Of a stretch of DNA of 64,000 nt, positions 1 through 9,197 are shown in pieces. The notes beneath the pieces were generated by a model. The model saw only the letters and a list, made by a program, of their open reading frames with translations. It made no database searches and was not told the DNA's origin. The position numbers and the translations under genes were made by a program. Location of the stretch: assembly GCF_019443405.1 (NCBI RefSeq), contig NZ_CP080376.1, positions 2,046,001 through 2,110,000 on the forward strand, read 5' to 3'. This DNA is from Brevundimonas sp. PAMC22021. Its GTDB lineage: Bacteria > Pseudomonadota > Alphaproteobacteria > Caulobacterales > Caulobacteraceae. Numbering within the stretch: the stretch's first letter is position 1; each line of letters begins with the position of its first letter.

Positions 1-471
1 GGGATCAAAGGCGCCGAGATCGAACGCCATCGGCGTGAAGCCGAAGTCGTCCTCTTCCTCTTCCACCACGACGGGCGCCGCGCCGCCGTGGGTCAGGGTT
101 TCCAGCTCGACGACCAGGGCGGCCGAACGCGCGGGATCGACCGGCGGCTTCAGGCCCTGTGCAGCCTGCACATGGTCGGCCAGCACGTCGGAGGCGCGCA
201 GCAGGGTCTTCACCGTCACCGCGTCGCAAGGCTTGCGGCCCGCCCGCAGCTCGTCCAGCAGCGTCTCGAAGACATGGGCGAAACGGACCAGGTCCTCCAG
301 CCCGAACGCCCCCGCCCCGCCCTTGACCGAGTGGACGGCGCGAAAGACGGCGTTGATCGTCTCGCTGTCGGTCTGACCAGACTCAAGCACCAGCAGCTTG
401 CTTTCCAGGTCCGCGAGCAGTTCGTCGCATTCCTGGAAGAAGGTCGCCTTGATGGCTTCGAATGCGTCCAT
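1..471 (-). CDS. cheA: Chemotaxis histidine kinase CheA, N-terminal part (cut by window edge)
   Basis: Only the first 157 codons are in the window; the gene continues beyond base 1. The reading frame begins MDAFEAIKATFFQECDELL and contains the CheA HPt motif AVHSVKGGAGAFG, with the phosphorylated histidine at about residue 47. CheA autophosphorylates and passes phosphate from this histidine to CheY in the cytoplasmic receptor array. After the HPt domain comes an acidic, low-complexity linker (EEEEDDFGFTP), as expected before the CheY-binding domain. The start lies 32 bases after the cheY stop, so it belongs to the same operon as the receptor, STAS and cheY genes upstream. The kinase core cannot be checked here. 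Confidence 0.93.
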   Translation of the reverse strand, partial: MDAFEAIKATFFQECDELLADLESKLLVLESGQTDSETINAVFRAVHSVKGGAGAFGLEDLVRFAHVFETLLDELRAGRKPCDAVTVKTLLRASDVLADHVQAAQGLKPPVDPARSAALVVELETLTHGGAAPVVVEEEEDDFGFTPMAFDLGAFDP

Positions 472-503
472 GGCGGGAGGGTCCGGCCTTCCTGTTCGGG
501 TGT

Positions 504-869
504 TTAGGCGGCCACGCGGCGGACGGCGTCCACCAGCTTGACGGGATCAAAGGGCTTGACGATCCAGCCGGTGGCCCCGGCGGCGCGAGCGCGCTGCTTC
601 TTCTCGGCGTCGCTTTCGGTGGTCAGCACCAGCACGGGTGTGGTCCGGTGGTCCGGGTTGGCGCGCATGCCCTCGATGAAGCCGAAGCCGTCCATGCGGG
701 GCATGTTGATGTCGGTGATGACGACGTCGGCGCCCTTGGCCGCCAACGTCTCCAGCCCGTCCACGCCGTCAACGGCCTGGATCACGGTGTAGCCAGCCCC
801 TTCAAGCGCCATCAGCAGCATGTCGCGCATGGTGCGGGAATCGTCGATGGTCAAAACGGTCTTGGTCAC
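504..869 (-). CDS. cheY: Single-domain response regulator CheY
   Basis: A 121-residue stand-alone receiver domain with every expected catalytic residue: the acidic pair D9-D10, the phospho-acceptor D53 in ITDINMPRMDG, the switch threonine in VLVLTTESD and the lysine in GWIVKPF. It is the motor-binding output of the CheA pathway. I chose the GTG start at 869 because it gives a normal CheY length and overlaps the upstream STAS stop by four bases (GTGA), implying translational coupling. A longer frame upstream would add an unlikely proline/arginine-rich leader. Confidence 0.93.
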   Translation of the reverse strand: MTKTVLTIDDSRTMRDMLLMALEGAGYTVIQAVDGVDGLETLAAKGADVVITDINMPRMDGFGFIEGMRANPDHRTTPVLVLTTESDAEKKQRARAAGATGWIVKPFDPVKLVDAVRRVAA

Positions 870-1144
870 GCGAGGGCTCCCCCGGTCGGTGAAAGGGGGG
901 AGGCGCCGAACGCCTCCCACTGGGTCGCGAAGGCGTCGGAGGCGGCCTGAACGGTGAACGGCTGTCCGTCCGCCGCCCAGGTCTTGCGCGCCGACAACAA
1001 CACCTGAAGGCTCAGGCCGCCGAGGCGATCGACGCCGGAGGCGTCCAGCGCCACAGCCTTGCCGCGACGGCTCAGAAGCTCCGCCTTGAGCGGTTCGGCC
1101 GCACGCAGGTCCAGCACGGGACCGAGGGTCAGGACCGCCGTCAT
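866..1144 (-). CDS. STAS-domain protein of the che operon (CheX position)
   Basis: A protein of 92 residues with the SpoIIAA/STAS fold pattern: an N-terminal strand ([19 protein letters not shown]), the VALDASGVDRLGGLSLQVLL loop-helix segment and a short C-terminal helix. STAS proteins act in protein-protein contacts, often by serine phosphorylation. The serine in the DASGVDRLG loop is in the usual position. It lies between the receptor gene (ATGA overlap) and cheY (GTGA overlap). From memory, the Caulobacter major che cluster has a gene called cheX in this slot. The exact role in chemotaxis is not clear from the sequence. Confidence 0.8.
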   Translation of the reverse strand: MTAVLTLGPVLDLRAAEPLKAELLSRRGKAVALDASGVDRLGGLSLQVLLSARKTWAADGQPFTVQAASDAFATQWEAFGASPLSPTGGALA

Positions 1145-3105
1145 CAGAACTCCTCCCACCCGTCCTCGACCGCCTGGGACGCGATCTGGGATTGCGGCTT
1201 CAGGGCGGTGACGCCGCGGTTGATGGTCTTCATCGCCCGCGCCATGTGGCCTTCAGGCCTGGACGCGGCCGGACGAACCGGGGCGGCCGAGGCGCGCATT
1301 GGTGCGGCCGCAGCATGGGTCTGGCCGATGCGGAAGCGGGCGACCGAGGCCTGCAGCGCGTCGGCTTCCTGGGCGAGCGAGTGGCTGGCGGCGGTGGACT
1401 GTTCGACCATGGCGGCGTTCTGCTGGGTCACCTGGTCCATCTGGTTGACGGCGGTGTTGACCTGCTGGAGGCCCGTCGCCTGCTCGCTGGCCGAGGCGGC
1501 GATCTCGGACACCAGGCTGTCGATCTCGGCCACGCGATCCACGATGCGCTGCAGCGACTGACCGGTCTGACCGACCAGCTTGACGCCCTGGTCGACCTGG
1601 CCAGTCGAGGCCGAGATCAGGGTCTTGATCTCCTTGGCCGCTTCCGCCGAACGCTGGGCCAGGGCCCGAACCTCGGAGGCGACGACCGCAAAGCCGCGCC
1701 CGGCGTCGCCGGCCCGAGCGGCCTCCACCCCGGCGTTCAACGCCAGCAGGTTGGTCTGGAAGGCGATCTCGTCGATCACGCCGATGATCTGGCTGATCTG
1801 GGCCGAGGAGCTCTCGATCGCGGTCATGGCGGCGACGGCGTCGCGCACCACATTGCCGCTGGTCTCCGCGTCGCCGCGTGCGGCCTGGACGACGTTGGAG
1901 GCCTGCTTGGCGCCCGAGGCCGTCTTGTTCACCGTGGCGGTGATCTGGTCCAGGGCGGCGGCGGTTTCCTCGAGGCTGGCGGCCTGCTGCTCGGTGCGGC
2001 GCGACAGGTCGTCGGAGGCCTGGCTGATCTCGCCGGCGCCCGAGCGGATGCCCGCCACGTTCTGCACCACCACGGCGACCGCCTGCTGCAGCTGGGCGAT
2101 GGCCGAGTTGAAGTCGGCCTTCAGCTGTTCGGCGCGGGGCGCGACCTCCACCGTCATGCGGTGCGTCAGGTCGCCCTCGGCCATGGCCGACAGGCCGGAG
2201 GCCAGGGCGCCCAGGGCGACGCGGTCCTCCTCGGCGATCCGGGCCTTTTCGGCCTCGTTGGCGGCCCGCTCCTGCTCGGACAGCGAACGCTGCGACAGAG
2301 CCTCGGCCTCGACGCGCTTCTTTTCGATGGCGGCGTCGCGGAAGGCCAGCACGGCCTGTCCCATCAGGCCGAACTCGTCCTTGCGCAGGGCGCAGGGCAC
2401 TTCGATGGCGGTGTCGCCGCTCATCAGCTTGCGCATGTGGCCGATCATGCCGAGCACCGGACGCACGATGGCGCGGGTCAGAGCCAAGCCGGCCAGCAGC
2501 GCGATCAGGCAGGCGATGCCAAGGCCGACGGCCAAGCCCAGAAGGGCGGAATGGGTTGCATCGTCCTGGGCCTTGCGGACGTTGGCCAGTTCGGTCTCGG
2601 TCTTGCTCTTGATGGCGTCGACCGCCTCCTCGACAGGCGTGATATACTGATCAGCGACCCCGTCGGGAGCCACCATGCCCTGCGCCTCCGGTCGGCGGGC
2701 CGGATCGCGGGACAGGTTCACCGCGACCGTGCGGACGTTCTCATACCATTCGTCCGCGGCCTTCTCGGCGGCGTCGACATCCGCGACGCGGCCGTCGCGT
2801 GCGCCCGCGCGAACCTCCTCGAGCGCCTTCTTGAACTCAGCGCGATGACCGTCGAGCCGCTGCAGATAATAGGGATTGTTGGACAACAGGAAGCCCCTCA
2901 GCGCGTTCTCCTGTTTGGCCAGCCGGAACTCCGCAACGGCGGTTGATCGATTGATCGCGTGCTCGGCGACCCGCTCCTCCCCGGCCTTGTTCAGCGACAG
3001 CAGGTTGAAGGCGACCGACGCGCCCATCACGGCGATGGCGCTCAGCACCACCGCAAAGGCGACAAACAACTTCCGCCCCACGGGCAGGTTGGCCAAGATA
3101 TTCAC
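1144..3105 (-). CDS. Methyl-accepting chemotaxis receptor
   Basis: A 653-residue membrane receptor. A membrane helix spans about 12-36, followed by a periplasmic helical domain of CHASE3 type, a second membrane helix at about 186-208, two HAMP-like segments (about 209-262 and 290-345), and a signalling domain with the conserved hairpin tip region ([20 protein letters not shown]). The protein ends DGWEEF, which resembles the C-terminal tether that recruits CheR/CheB. The GTG at 3105 is preferred over the TTG six bases upstream because the GGGGA ribosome site is well spaced only for the GTG. It heads the operon and overlaps the STAS gene by ATGA. Confidence 0.92.
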   Translation of the reverse strand: MNILANLPVGRKLFVAFAVVLSAIAVMGASVAFNLLSLNKAGEERVAEHAINRSTAVAEFRLAKQENALRGFLLSNNPYYLQRLDGHRAEFKKALEEVRAGARDGRVADVDAAEKAADEWYENVRTVAVNLSRDPARRPEAQGMVAPDGVADQYITPVEEAVDAIKSKTETELANVRKAQDDATHSALLGLAVGLGIACLIALLAGLALTRAIVRPVLGMIGHMRKLMSGDTAIEVPCALRKDEFGLMGQAVLAFRDAAIEKKRVEAEALSQRSLSEQERAANEAEKARIAEEDRVALGALASGLSAMAEGDLTHRMTVEVAPRAEQLKADFNSAIAQLQQAVAVVVQNVAGIRSGAGEISQASDDLSRRTEQQAASLEETAAALDQITATVNKTASGAKQASNVVQAARGDAETSGNVVRDAVAAMTAIESSSAQISQIIGVIDEIAFQTNLLALNAGVEAARAGDAGRGFAVVASEVRALAQRSAEAAKEIKTLISASTGQVDQGVKLVGQTGQSLQRIVDRVAEIDSLVSEIAASASEQATGLQQVNTAVNQMDQVTQQNAAMVEQSTAASHSLAQEADALQASVARFRIGQTHAAAAPMRASAAPVRPAASRPEGHMARAMKTINRGVTALKPQSQIASQAVEDGWEEF

Positions 3106-3417
3106 GTGCAAGCTTCCCCTTACGCTGCCTTCTGCAGGCGCTACATGTTGACGCTGGCTTCAGCGGCTGGCGATCTGTCGGACATCGCGCGGGCGCATCG
3201 AGCCGGCGACGCTCCGGCAGGGTCCCCATCCCCACCTCTGAAGCTCCCGATCCAGATGCCGTTAAGCCTTCATATTCTTCATGAAGACGCTGATACGTAG
3301 AAATACCTAGCGAAGGGTTTCCACCGGCGGATCGCGTCGCGCGGCCCCCTCTTGCGGTCCCCCTGGATCGGGAACAGAGTGGTTCAGCCGACATTGTTCG
3401 GTGGAAAGAACGCGCAC
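3106..3417. other. Divergent intergenic region between the receptor gene and the FixJ-like gene
   Basis: About 310 bases without a convincing gene. It should hold the promoters of the leftward che operon and the rightward regulator gene. I could not recognise a clear sigma-70 or flagellar-type promoter by eye. A TTG-initiated extension of the downstream gene (from 3352) would cover the end of this stretch. Confidence 0.4.
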
Positions 3418-4119
3418 GTGTCCCTGCCGGCGGATCCCTCGAGCGATCGACGCCCCATCGTCCCGGCCGATGCGGAGGGGCGCCCGCCCTCACATTCGGT
3501 CTTCATCGTCGATGGCGACACGGCGGCGCGACTGGAACTGGTCGGGCTGTTGCGAGCCCGTGGCGTGCGGGCGCGAGGGTTCGCCACGGCCGGAGACTTC
3601 CTGCACAACACGCCCGACGACGCGGCGGCCTGTGTGCTGACGGAGGCGATCCTGCCCGATCTCGGGGGCGCCGAGTTGATCCAGCGGGTGATCGACCGGC
3701 ACGACCATGCCTGGCCTGTGATCATCGTGACCGGACGGGCGACGGTCGGCGACGCCGTCGCCCTGATCAAGGCGGGCGCGGTGGATGTGATCGAGCGTCC
3801 GTTCACGCCCGAACGCATACTTCGGGCGGTGGCCGACTGCCTCGGTTCGCTGGCGGCCCGCGACGCCGGGCGGAACCGCAGGCGCATGGCCGAGCAGCGC
3901 CTGGCCGCGCTGACCCCGCGCGAGCGTCAGGTGTTCGACGGTCTGATCGACGGCCGTTCCAGCAAGGAGATCGCCCTACGCCTCGACATCAGTCCACGGA
4001 CGGTGGAGGTGTTTCGCGCGCGCGTGATGGAGAAGATGCAGGCCCCGCACCTGCCCAGCCTGGTGCGGACCGCCGTGCTGCTGGGCCTGCCCGGATCGGA
4101 CGGCGACAAAGACACTTGA
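3418..4119 (+). CDS. FixJ/NarL-type response regulator with a degenerate receiver
   Basis: A 233-residue protein from the GTG at 3418, which follows a GGAAAGA ribosome site. Residues about 26-145 form a receiver domain and 162-225 a LuxR-type HTH (LTPRERQVFDGLIDG, then SSKEIALRLDISPRTVEVFR), the FixJ layout. The receiver is unusual. The position of the phospho-acceptor Asp reads CVLTEAILPD, so Glu replaces Asp (about residue 76). The conserved Lys of the KPF motif is Arg (IERPF, about 127). The upstream acidic residues (VDGD) and the switch Thr are kept. It may therefore act without normal phosphorylation. No sensor kinase is adjacent. A TTG start at 3352 is possible but poorly supported. Confidence 0.85.
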   Translation: MSLPADPSSDRRPIVPADAEGRPPSHSVFIVDGDTAARLELVGLLRARGVRARGFATAGDFLHNTPDDAAACVLTEAILPDLGGAELIQRVIDRHDHAWPVIIVTGRATVGDAVALIKAGAVDVIERPFTPERILRAVADCLGSLAARDAGRNRRRMAEQRLAALTPRERQVFDGLIDGRSSKEIALRLDISPRTVEVFRARVMEKMQAPHLPSLVRTAVLLGLPGSDGDKDT

Positions 4120-4153
4120 GGAACCCGGCCGCCATCGCCACCTTGCCAGCATC

Positions 4154-6679
4154 ATGAGCGATCGCTCGACAGGCCTGGCCCCGTCCCGCGTCACCGCGGT
4201 CCTGGGGCCCACCAATACCGGCAAGACCCACCTGGCGGTCGAGCGGATGCTGGGTCACGCCTCCGGCATGATCGGCCTGCCGCTGCGCCTGCTGGCCCGC
4301 GAAATCTACGAGCGGATCGTCAAGCAGAGGGGCGCGGGCGCCGTCGCCCTGGTCACCGGCGAAGAGAAGATCGTCCCGGCGCGCCCGCACTATTTCGTCT
4401 GCACGGTCGAGGCCATGCCGATGGAACGCTCGGTCGAGTTCCTGGCCGTCGACGAAATCCAGCTGGTCGCCGACCCGGAGCGCGGCCACGTCTTCACCCA
4501 GCGGCTTCTGCATGCGCGCGGGCGGATGGAGACCATGTTCCTGGGTGCGGGAACCACCGAGCCGCTGATCCGCCGCCTGATCCCAGAGGTGGAGATCGTC
4601 ACGCGGGATCGGCTGTCGACCCTGTCCTATGCGGGATCCAAGAAGCTGACGCGCCTGCCGCCGCGCTCGGCCATCGTCGCCTTCTCGACCGACCGGGTCT
4701 ACGCCATCGCGGAACTGATCCGCCGTCAGAGGGGCGGCGCGGCGGTGGTCATGGGCAGCCTGTCTCCGCGCACGCGCAACGCCCAGGTAGCGCTGTATCA
4801 GTCGGGCGAGGTCGACTTCCTGGTGGCGACGGACGCCATCGGCATGGGCCTGAACATGGACGTGGACCATGTGGCGTTCGCGGGTCTTCGCAAGTTCGAT
4901 GGACGGCGGACGCGCTGGCTGCACGCCCATGAAATCGGCCAGATCGCCGGCCGCGCCGGCCGGCACCTGCGCAACGGCACCTTCGGGGTCACGGCGGAAG
5001 CCGAAGAGCTGGACGACGACCTGGTCGAACAGGTGGTCGAGCATCGCTTCGATGCCGTCGAGGCCGCGGAGTGGAGGAACGCCCGGCTGGACTTCGACAC
5101 CCTGCCCGACCTCCTGCGCTCGCTGGTGGTGACGCCGCAGCGTTCGGGTCTTCAGCTGACGGCGGAGGCGCTGGACGAGACCTTGCTGCGCCGCCTGATC
5201 AAGGACGAGGCGGTGGCGCGCGTCGGCCGCTCGCGCGGCGCCATCATGCGGCTGTGGGAGGCGTGCCAGCTGCCCGACTTCCAGAAGACCACGCTGGACG
5301 AGCATGCGCGCCTGGCCAAGGACGTGTTTCAGGCCCTGACCGGCAAGCGCGGACGGCTGACCGAGGACTGGATCGCACCCCGCTTCGCCGACGTCGATCG
5401 CGACGATGGTCAGATCGACCAGCTGTCGGCGCGGCTGTCGGGCGTGCGCACCCTGTCCTACATCGCCAACCGGCCCGACTGGCTGCACGACGCCGCGCAC
5501 TGGCGCGAGCGGACCCGCGCGCTGGAGGACCGACTGTCCGACGTGCTGCACGAGCGGCTGACCGCACGCTTCGTCGATCGGCGCACCACAGCCCTGATGC
5601 GGGCGCTGAACGTGCGCGAGGATACGCTGGCGGGCGTGGCCGAGGACGGCGAGGTCACGGTCGAGGGTCAGGTGGTGGGCCAGCTTCAGGGCGTGCGCTT
5701 CTCGGCCGAGAAGGGCGCCTCGGCGCTGGAGGATCGCGCCCTGCGCCAAGCCGCGATCCGCGCGGTCGGCCCCGAGGTCGCGCGCCGGCTGGGCCGGCTG
5801 GCCAGCGAGCCGGACGAGGCCTTTTCGGTCGCGCCGGACGGCGACGTCCTGTGGCGCGGCGTGCTGACAGCCAAGGTGCTGGCGGCGCCGGACGGCGCCG
5901 ACCCCTTTTCGCCCCAGGTGCGGCTGCTGGGCGAGCTTGGGCCCGCGCCGGCGCGCGAGCGGGCGAAGCGCCGCATCGAGGCCTGGCTGGCGGCCGAGGC
6001 CGGGCGGGCGCTCCGTGACCTGCGTCGTCTGCGTCAGGCGGTGGAGACCGGAACGCTGAGGGGCCTGCCGCGAGGCATCGCCTTTCGCCTGATCGAGGCC
6101 GGCGGCCTGATCGACCGGCGCGAGGTCGAGCGCGATCTGGCGGCGCTGAGCCAGGTCAAGCGGCGCACGCTGAAGGCCTTCGCCATTCGCGTCGGCGTCC
6201 ATTCCGTCTGGCTGCCGGGTCTGATGAAGCCCCGCGCGCGGCATTTCGCCCAGGCCTTTATCGGCGCGCCTCTGATCGCGGCGACGCCTGGCCTCCTGTC
6301 GGCTCCGCCGGAAGCGCCCTCGCCGCGCGCCCTGTCGGCGCATGGCCTGCGGCTCGCCGGGCGCTGGCTCGCGCCGGTGGAAGCCTTGGAGCGGATGGCC
6401 GAGCTGCGCACCGCTGGCAAGGGCCGCCTGTCCGACGAGGCGCTGGCCGAACTCGGCTGGACCGGCGACCAGGCCAAGGTCGTCATCGCCGCGCTGAAGA
6501 CCGAGCGCGCCCGCATGCCGGACAAGCCGGGACAGGCGCCGCGCCCGGTCAAGGATTCGCCCTTCGCGGCGCTGGCGATCCTGAACGCGCCCCCGCCCGG
6601 CGCCCCCGCAAGACCCAAGCGACGTCGCCCGAGACGCAAAGCTGCGCCCGTCCCAACCTCGGCCTCCGGAGGAACATGA
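4154..6679 (+). CDS. SUV3-like DExH RNA helicase
   Basis: An 841-residue superfamily 2 helicase. Motif I is LGPTNTGKTHLAVE (residues about 17-30) and motif II is VDEIQL. The second RecA domain carries IGMGLNMDVDHVAF and the motif VI region GQIAGRAGRHLRNGTFG. These match the SUV3 family of alphaproteobacteria and mitochondria, which unwinds RNA in degradation. The C-terminal third is a long alpha-rich region ending in a basic, proline-rich tail (ARPKRRRPRRKAAP). The stop overlaps the next gene by ATGA, so the helicase and the S4 protein are co-translated. Confidence 0.9.
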   Translation: MSDRSTGLAPSRVTAVLGPTNTGKTHLAVERMLGHASGMIGLPLRLLAREIYERIVKQRGAGAVALVTGEEKIVPARPHYFVCTVEAMPMERSVEFLAVDEIQLVADPERGHVFTQRLLHARGRMETMFLGAGTTEPLIRRLIPEVEIVTRDRLSTLSYAGSKKLTRLPPRSAIVAFSTDRVYAIAELIRRQRGGAAVVMGSLSPRTRNAQVALYQSGEVDFLVATDAIGMGLNMDVDHVAFAGLRKFDGRRTRWLHAHEIGQIAGRAGRHLRNGTFGVTAEAEELDDDLVEQVVEHRFDAVEAAEWRNARLDFDTLPDLLRSLVVTPQRSGLQLTAEALDETLLRRLIKDEAVARVGRSRGAIMRLWEACQLPDFQKTTLDEHARLAKDVFQALTGKRGRLTEDWIAPRFADVDRDDGQIDQLSARLSGVRTLSYIANRPDWLHDAAHWRERTRALEDRLSDVLHERLTARFVDRRTTALMRALNVREDTLAGVAEDGEVTVEGQVVGQLQGVRFSAEKGASALEDRALRQAAIRAVGPEVARRLGRLASEPDEAFSVAPDGDVLWRGVLTAKVLAAPDGADPFSPQVRLLGELGPAPARERAKRRIEAWLAAEAGRALRDLRRLRQAVETGTLRGLPRGIAFRLIEAGGLIDRREVERDLAALSQVKRRTLKAFAIRVGVHSVWLPGLMKPRARHFAQAFIGAPLIAATPGLLSAPPEAPSPRALSAHGLRLAGRWLAPVEALERMAELRTAGKGRLSDEALAELGWTGDQAKVVIAALKTERARMPDKPGQAPRPVKDSPFAALAILNAPPPGAPARPKRRRPRRKAAPVPTSASGGT

Positions 6680-6984
6680 GCCTGAGCCACGAACCCGGCC
6701 GCCTGGCCGACCGCGAGGACGCCTGCCGGATCGACGTCTGGCTGTGGCGCGCACGGTTCTGCAAGACGCGCGGAATCGCCGCCGGCCTGGTCGAGCGCGG
6801 CGCGGTGCGCCTGACCCACCACGGCCGCGAGGTGCGCCTGGACAAGCCCAGCCGCTGCGTCCATCCCGGCGACGCCCTGACCTTCGTGCAGAACGGCCGC
6901 GTCACCTCGCTCCAGGTCGAGGCCCTGGGCGAACGGCGCGGACCCGCCGAAGAGGCCCGCGCGCTCTATTCCCTGCTTGGATAG
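6676..6984 (+). CDS. S4-domain RNA-binding protein, Hsp15-like
   Basis: A 102-residue protein. Residues about 12-75 form an S4 domain (RIDVWLWRARFCKTRGIAAG, then VRLTHHGREVRLDKPSRCVHPGD), as in Hsp15/HslR proteins that bind stalled 50S subunits. It overlaps the helicase gene by four bases, suggesting both act on ribosomal or structured RNA. Its TAG stop ends on the first base of a tandem hairpin-repeat block. Confidence 0.88.
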   Translation: MSLSHEPGRLADREDACRIDVWLWRARFCKTRGIAAGLVERGAVRLTHHGREVRLDKPSRCVHPGDALTFVQNGRVTSLQVEALGERRGPAEEARALYSLLG

Positions 6985-7181
6985 GGGCTCAAGCAGCGCG
7001 ACGCGCGGTAGCCCCAGGCATCAGGGGCTCAAGCAGCGGGACGCGCGGTAGCCCAGGCATCAGGGGCTCAAGCCGCGGGACGCGCGGTAGCCCAGGCATC
7101 AGGGGCTCAAGCCGCGGGACGCGCGGTAGCCCCAGGCATCATGGGCTCAAGCAGCGCGACGCGCGGTAGCCCCAATCATCA
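6984..7181. repeat. Five tandem 39-40 bp hairpin repeats
   Basis: Copies start at 6984, 7024, 7063, 7102 and 7142. Each begins GGGGCTCAAG and ends GGTAGCCCC or GGTAGCCC, so GGGGCT and AGCCCC can pair. An inner GCGCG-A-CGCGC adds a second stem in copies 1 and 5. Copies differ by a few substitutions (GCAGCGCG, GCAGCGGG, GCCGCGGG) and by one C. The block fills the space between two converging stop codons exactly: the first G belongs to the S4 gene's TAG and the end overlaps the yceI stop. It is probably a bidirectional transcription stop or mRNA-protecting structure. Confidence 0.9.
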
Positions 7182-7808
7182 AGACTTGAGGACGAACTCG
7201 CCCTCGAGGTGCAGTTCGACCTCGTCGGAGACGGCCGGCAGGGCGTAGTTGATGCCGAACTCGGAGCGCTTGATGGTGGCTTCGCCGTCGAAGCCGGCCT
7301 TGTAGGCGCCGCCCATGGCCGGGCCGGCCTGATGGAACTCGACCTCCATGGTCACCGGCCTGGTGACGCCGCGCAGGGTCAGGTCGCCGACCACCGTGGC
7401 TTCGGTCGGATCGTCGTTGTCGATGGTGATCAAACGCGAAACAAAGGTCGCGGTCGGATGGTTGGCGGTGTCGAAGAAGTCCGGCGTCTGCAAGTGGGCC
7501 TTCAGCTGGTCGTCATTGGGGGCGACGTCGGTCAGCGGAACCGTCGCGGTCAGGCGCGAGGCCGAGGGGTTGGCCGGATCCAGCACCAGCTCGGCCTTCA
7601 CGTTCACGAACTGGCCGACATAGGTGGAGAAGCCCAGGTGCTTCACCGACCAGGTGATCTTGCCGTGGCTGGATTCCAGTTCGTAGGTCCCGGCGCGGAC
7701 CTCGGCCGGAACCTGGGTCAGCTGGCCTTGCGCCACGACGGCGCCGCCGGCGATCAGGCTGAGCGCGAGCGCGCTTGCGGCGGCGCGGCGGAGCAGGGGA
7801 GAGGTCAT
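7179..7808 (-). CDS. YceI-family periplasmic lipid-binding protein
   Basis: A 209-residue secreted protein with a clear signal peptide (basic MTSPLLRRAAASALALSLIAGG, cleavage near AQGQ). The mature part shows the YceI lipocalin-like beta-barrel pattern: YELESSHGKITWSVKHLGFS near the start, DFFDTANHPTATFVS in the middle and GDLTLRGVTRPVTMEVEF later. Family members bind polyisoprenoid or other amphiphilic lipids in the periplasm. It is transcribed away from fdxA, and its stop lies inside the tandem hairpin repeats. Confidence 0.9.
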   Translation of the reverse strand: MTSPLLRRAAASALALSLIAGGAVVAQGQLTQVPAEVRAGTYELESSHGKITWSVKHLGFSTYVGQFVNVKAELVLDPANPSASRLTATVPLTDVAPNDDQLKAHLQTPDFFDTANHPTATFVSRLITIDNDDPTEATVVGDLTLRGVTRPVTMEVEFHQAGPAMGGAYKAGFDGEATIKRSEFGINYALPAVSDEVELHLEGEFVLKS

Positions 7809-7992
7809 GAGGCGTCCTTCCGAGGATAGGGCCGCCCATCGCGGCCGATCTGCAATACGCTTAGTTACGAATGACCGACGCGACCGTCAAGGCGGCGCTT
7901 GGCTGCGATAGTGCTCCGGTTGACACGGGGTTGCGAGGGCTCCATGTCGCAGGCCTTCCCCTCACCCACTCAGAAGTCCGCCTGCCCGCACC

Positions 7993-8334
7993 ATGACCTA
8001 CATCGTCACCGACGCCTGCGTGAAATGTAAGTTCATGGACTGTGTCGAGGTGTGTCCGGTGGACTGCTTCTACGAGGGCGAGAACTTCCTGGTCATCGCG
8101 CCGGACGAATGCATCGACTGCGGCGTGTGCGAGCCGGAATGCCCGATCGACGCCATTGTCCCCGACACCGAGGACGAGCCGGACGGCAAGTGGCTGCAGG
8201 TCAACGCCGAATACGCAAAGGTCTGGCCGAACATCACCGTCAAGGGCACGCCCCCCGCCGACCGCGAGCAGTACGAGCGCGAAACCGGCAAGTTCGAGAA
8301 ATACTTCAGCCCCAAGCCCGGCAAGGGTTCCTGA
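7993..8334 (+). CDS. fdxA: Seven-iron ferredoxin FdxA
   Basis: A 113-residue ferredoxin with nine cysteines at about 9, 12, 17, 21, 25, 40, 43, 46 and 50. This gives one 3Fe-4S and one 4Fe-4S cluster, the pattern of the alphaproteobacterial FdxA family. The C-terminal extension ([19 protein letters not shown]) is also typical. It is a cytoplasmic electron carrier. The gene stands alone, divergent from yceI. A TTGACA hexamer at about 7920 could be part of its promoter, but the -10 is unclear. Confidence 0.93.
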   Translation: MTYIVTDACVKCKFMDCVEVCPVDCFYEGENFLVIAPDECIDCGVCEPECPIDAIVPDTEDEPDGKWLQVNAEYAKVWPNITVKGTPPADREQYERETGKFEKYFSPKPGKGS

Positions 8335-8642
8335 TTCCGGCGCGTTCCGAGGTCACGCGTCGCCGCGCGCGTCAGCTTTGTCTGTGGACGTTTTGAAAAT
8401 CCTTCATTTTGTGGTAGGTTCTGTTTCATTGGAGCGGACGTTCGGCCTTTTGCCGCGACGCCCGCGTTTGCGACAGAATCCCGCCCTATGAAGACGGGAT
8501 CGGCCAGAGGTTTGGTGATCCGTTTCCGCTTTTGACGTCCGCATCTTCGATCAGCCGACGACTTCCCCCAGTCGCCGGCCGAAATCATGCGTGCGCCCGA
8601 CGCGCCTTCGCTTCGCCCGGCCCTGACCGGGAAAGGACGAAT
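8335..8642. other. Intergenic region upstream of carD
   Basis: About 308 bases with no gene I can support. It is locally A/T-richer around 8385-8435, the likely place for the carD promoter. I see no perfect -35/-10 pair. Confidence 0.4.
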
Positions 8643-9173
8643 ATGACGAGCAAGACTGGTCTGGAGTTCAAGGTTGGCGACGCGGTCGTCTATCCGGCGC
8701 ATGGCGTCGGCAAGGTCCATGCGATCGAGACCCAGGAAGTCGCCGGCATGTCGCTGGAAGTCTATGTCGTGACGTTCGACCACGAAAAGATGACCCTGCG
8801 CGTGCCGACCAAGAAGGCCAAGACGGCGGGCCTGCGCTCGCTGGCCGGCGACGACGTGGTGACCAAGGCCCTGACGACGCTGAAGGGCCGCGCCCGCATC
8901 AAGCGCACCATGTGGTCGCGCCGCGCCCAGGAATACGAAGCCAAGATCAACTCGGGCGACCTGATCTCCATCGCCGAAGTGGTCCGCGACCTGTACCGCG
9001 CCGACACCCAGCCCGAGCAGTCCTACTCCGAACGCCAGCTTTACGAATCGGCGCTGGACCGGATGGCCCGTGAAGTGGCCGCCGCCAACAAGATCGACAA
9101 GGACGCCGCGGTCGAACTGCTGTCCAAGTCGCTGAGCGCCAAGAAGCCGATCCCGACCGCCGAAGCGGCCTGA
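8643..9173 (+). CDS. cdnL: CarD/CdnL-family RNA polymerase-binding regulator
   Basis: A 176-residue protein. The N-terminal RNAP-interacting domain begins FKVGDAVVYPAHGVGKVHAI, and the helical C-terminal domain contains MWSRRAQEYEAKINSGD and the RDLYRADTQPEQSYSERQLY segment. This is the hallmark of CarD/CdnL proteins, which stabilise open promoter complexes, mainly at rRNA and growth genes. The ATG at 8643 follows a GGAAAGGACGA ribosome site. An in-frame upstream extension would lack conserved sequence. A strong terminator follows. Confidence 0.95.
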   Translation: MTSKTGLEFKVGDAVVYPAHGVGKVHAIETQEVAGMSLEVYVVTFDHEKMTLRVPTKKAKTAGLRSLAGDDVVTKALTTLKGRARIKRTMWSRRAQEYEAKINSGDLISIAEVVRDLYRADTQPEQSYSERQLYESALDRMAREVAAANKIDKDAAVELLSKSLSAKKPIPTAEAA

Positions 9174-9197
9174 TCGGGCCTCACCGCCGAAGATGAC

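Noticed and set aside
3989..6754. Long reverse-strand open frame antisense to the SUV3-like helicase
   Set aside because: Very rich in Arg/Gln/Gly with no domain, while the forward frame has all helicase motifs. It is a high-GC shadow frame.
6984..7181. CRISPR array
   Set aside because: The units are contiguous tandem copies of 39-40 bp without distinct spacers, and no cas genes are present.
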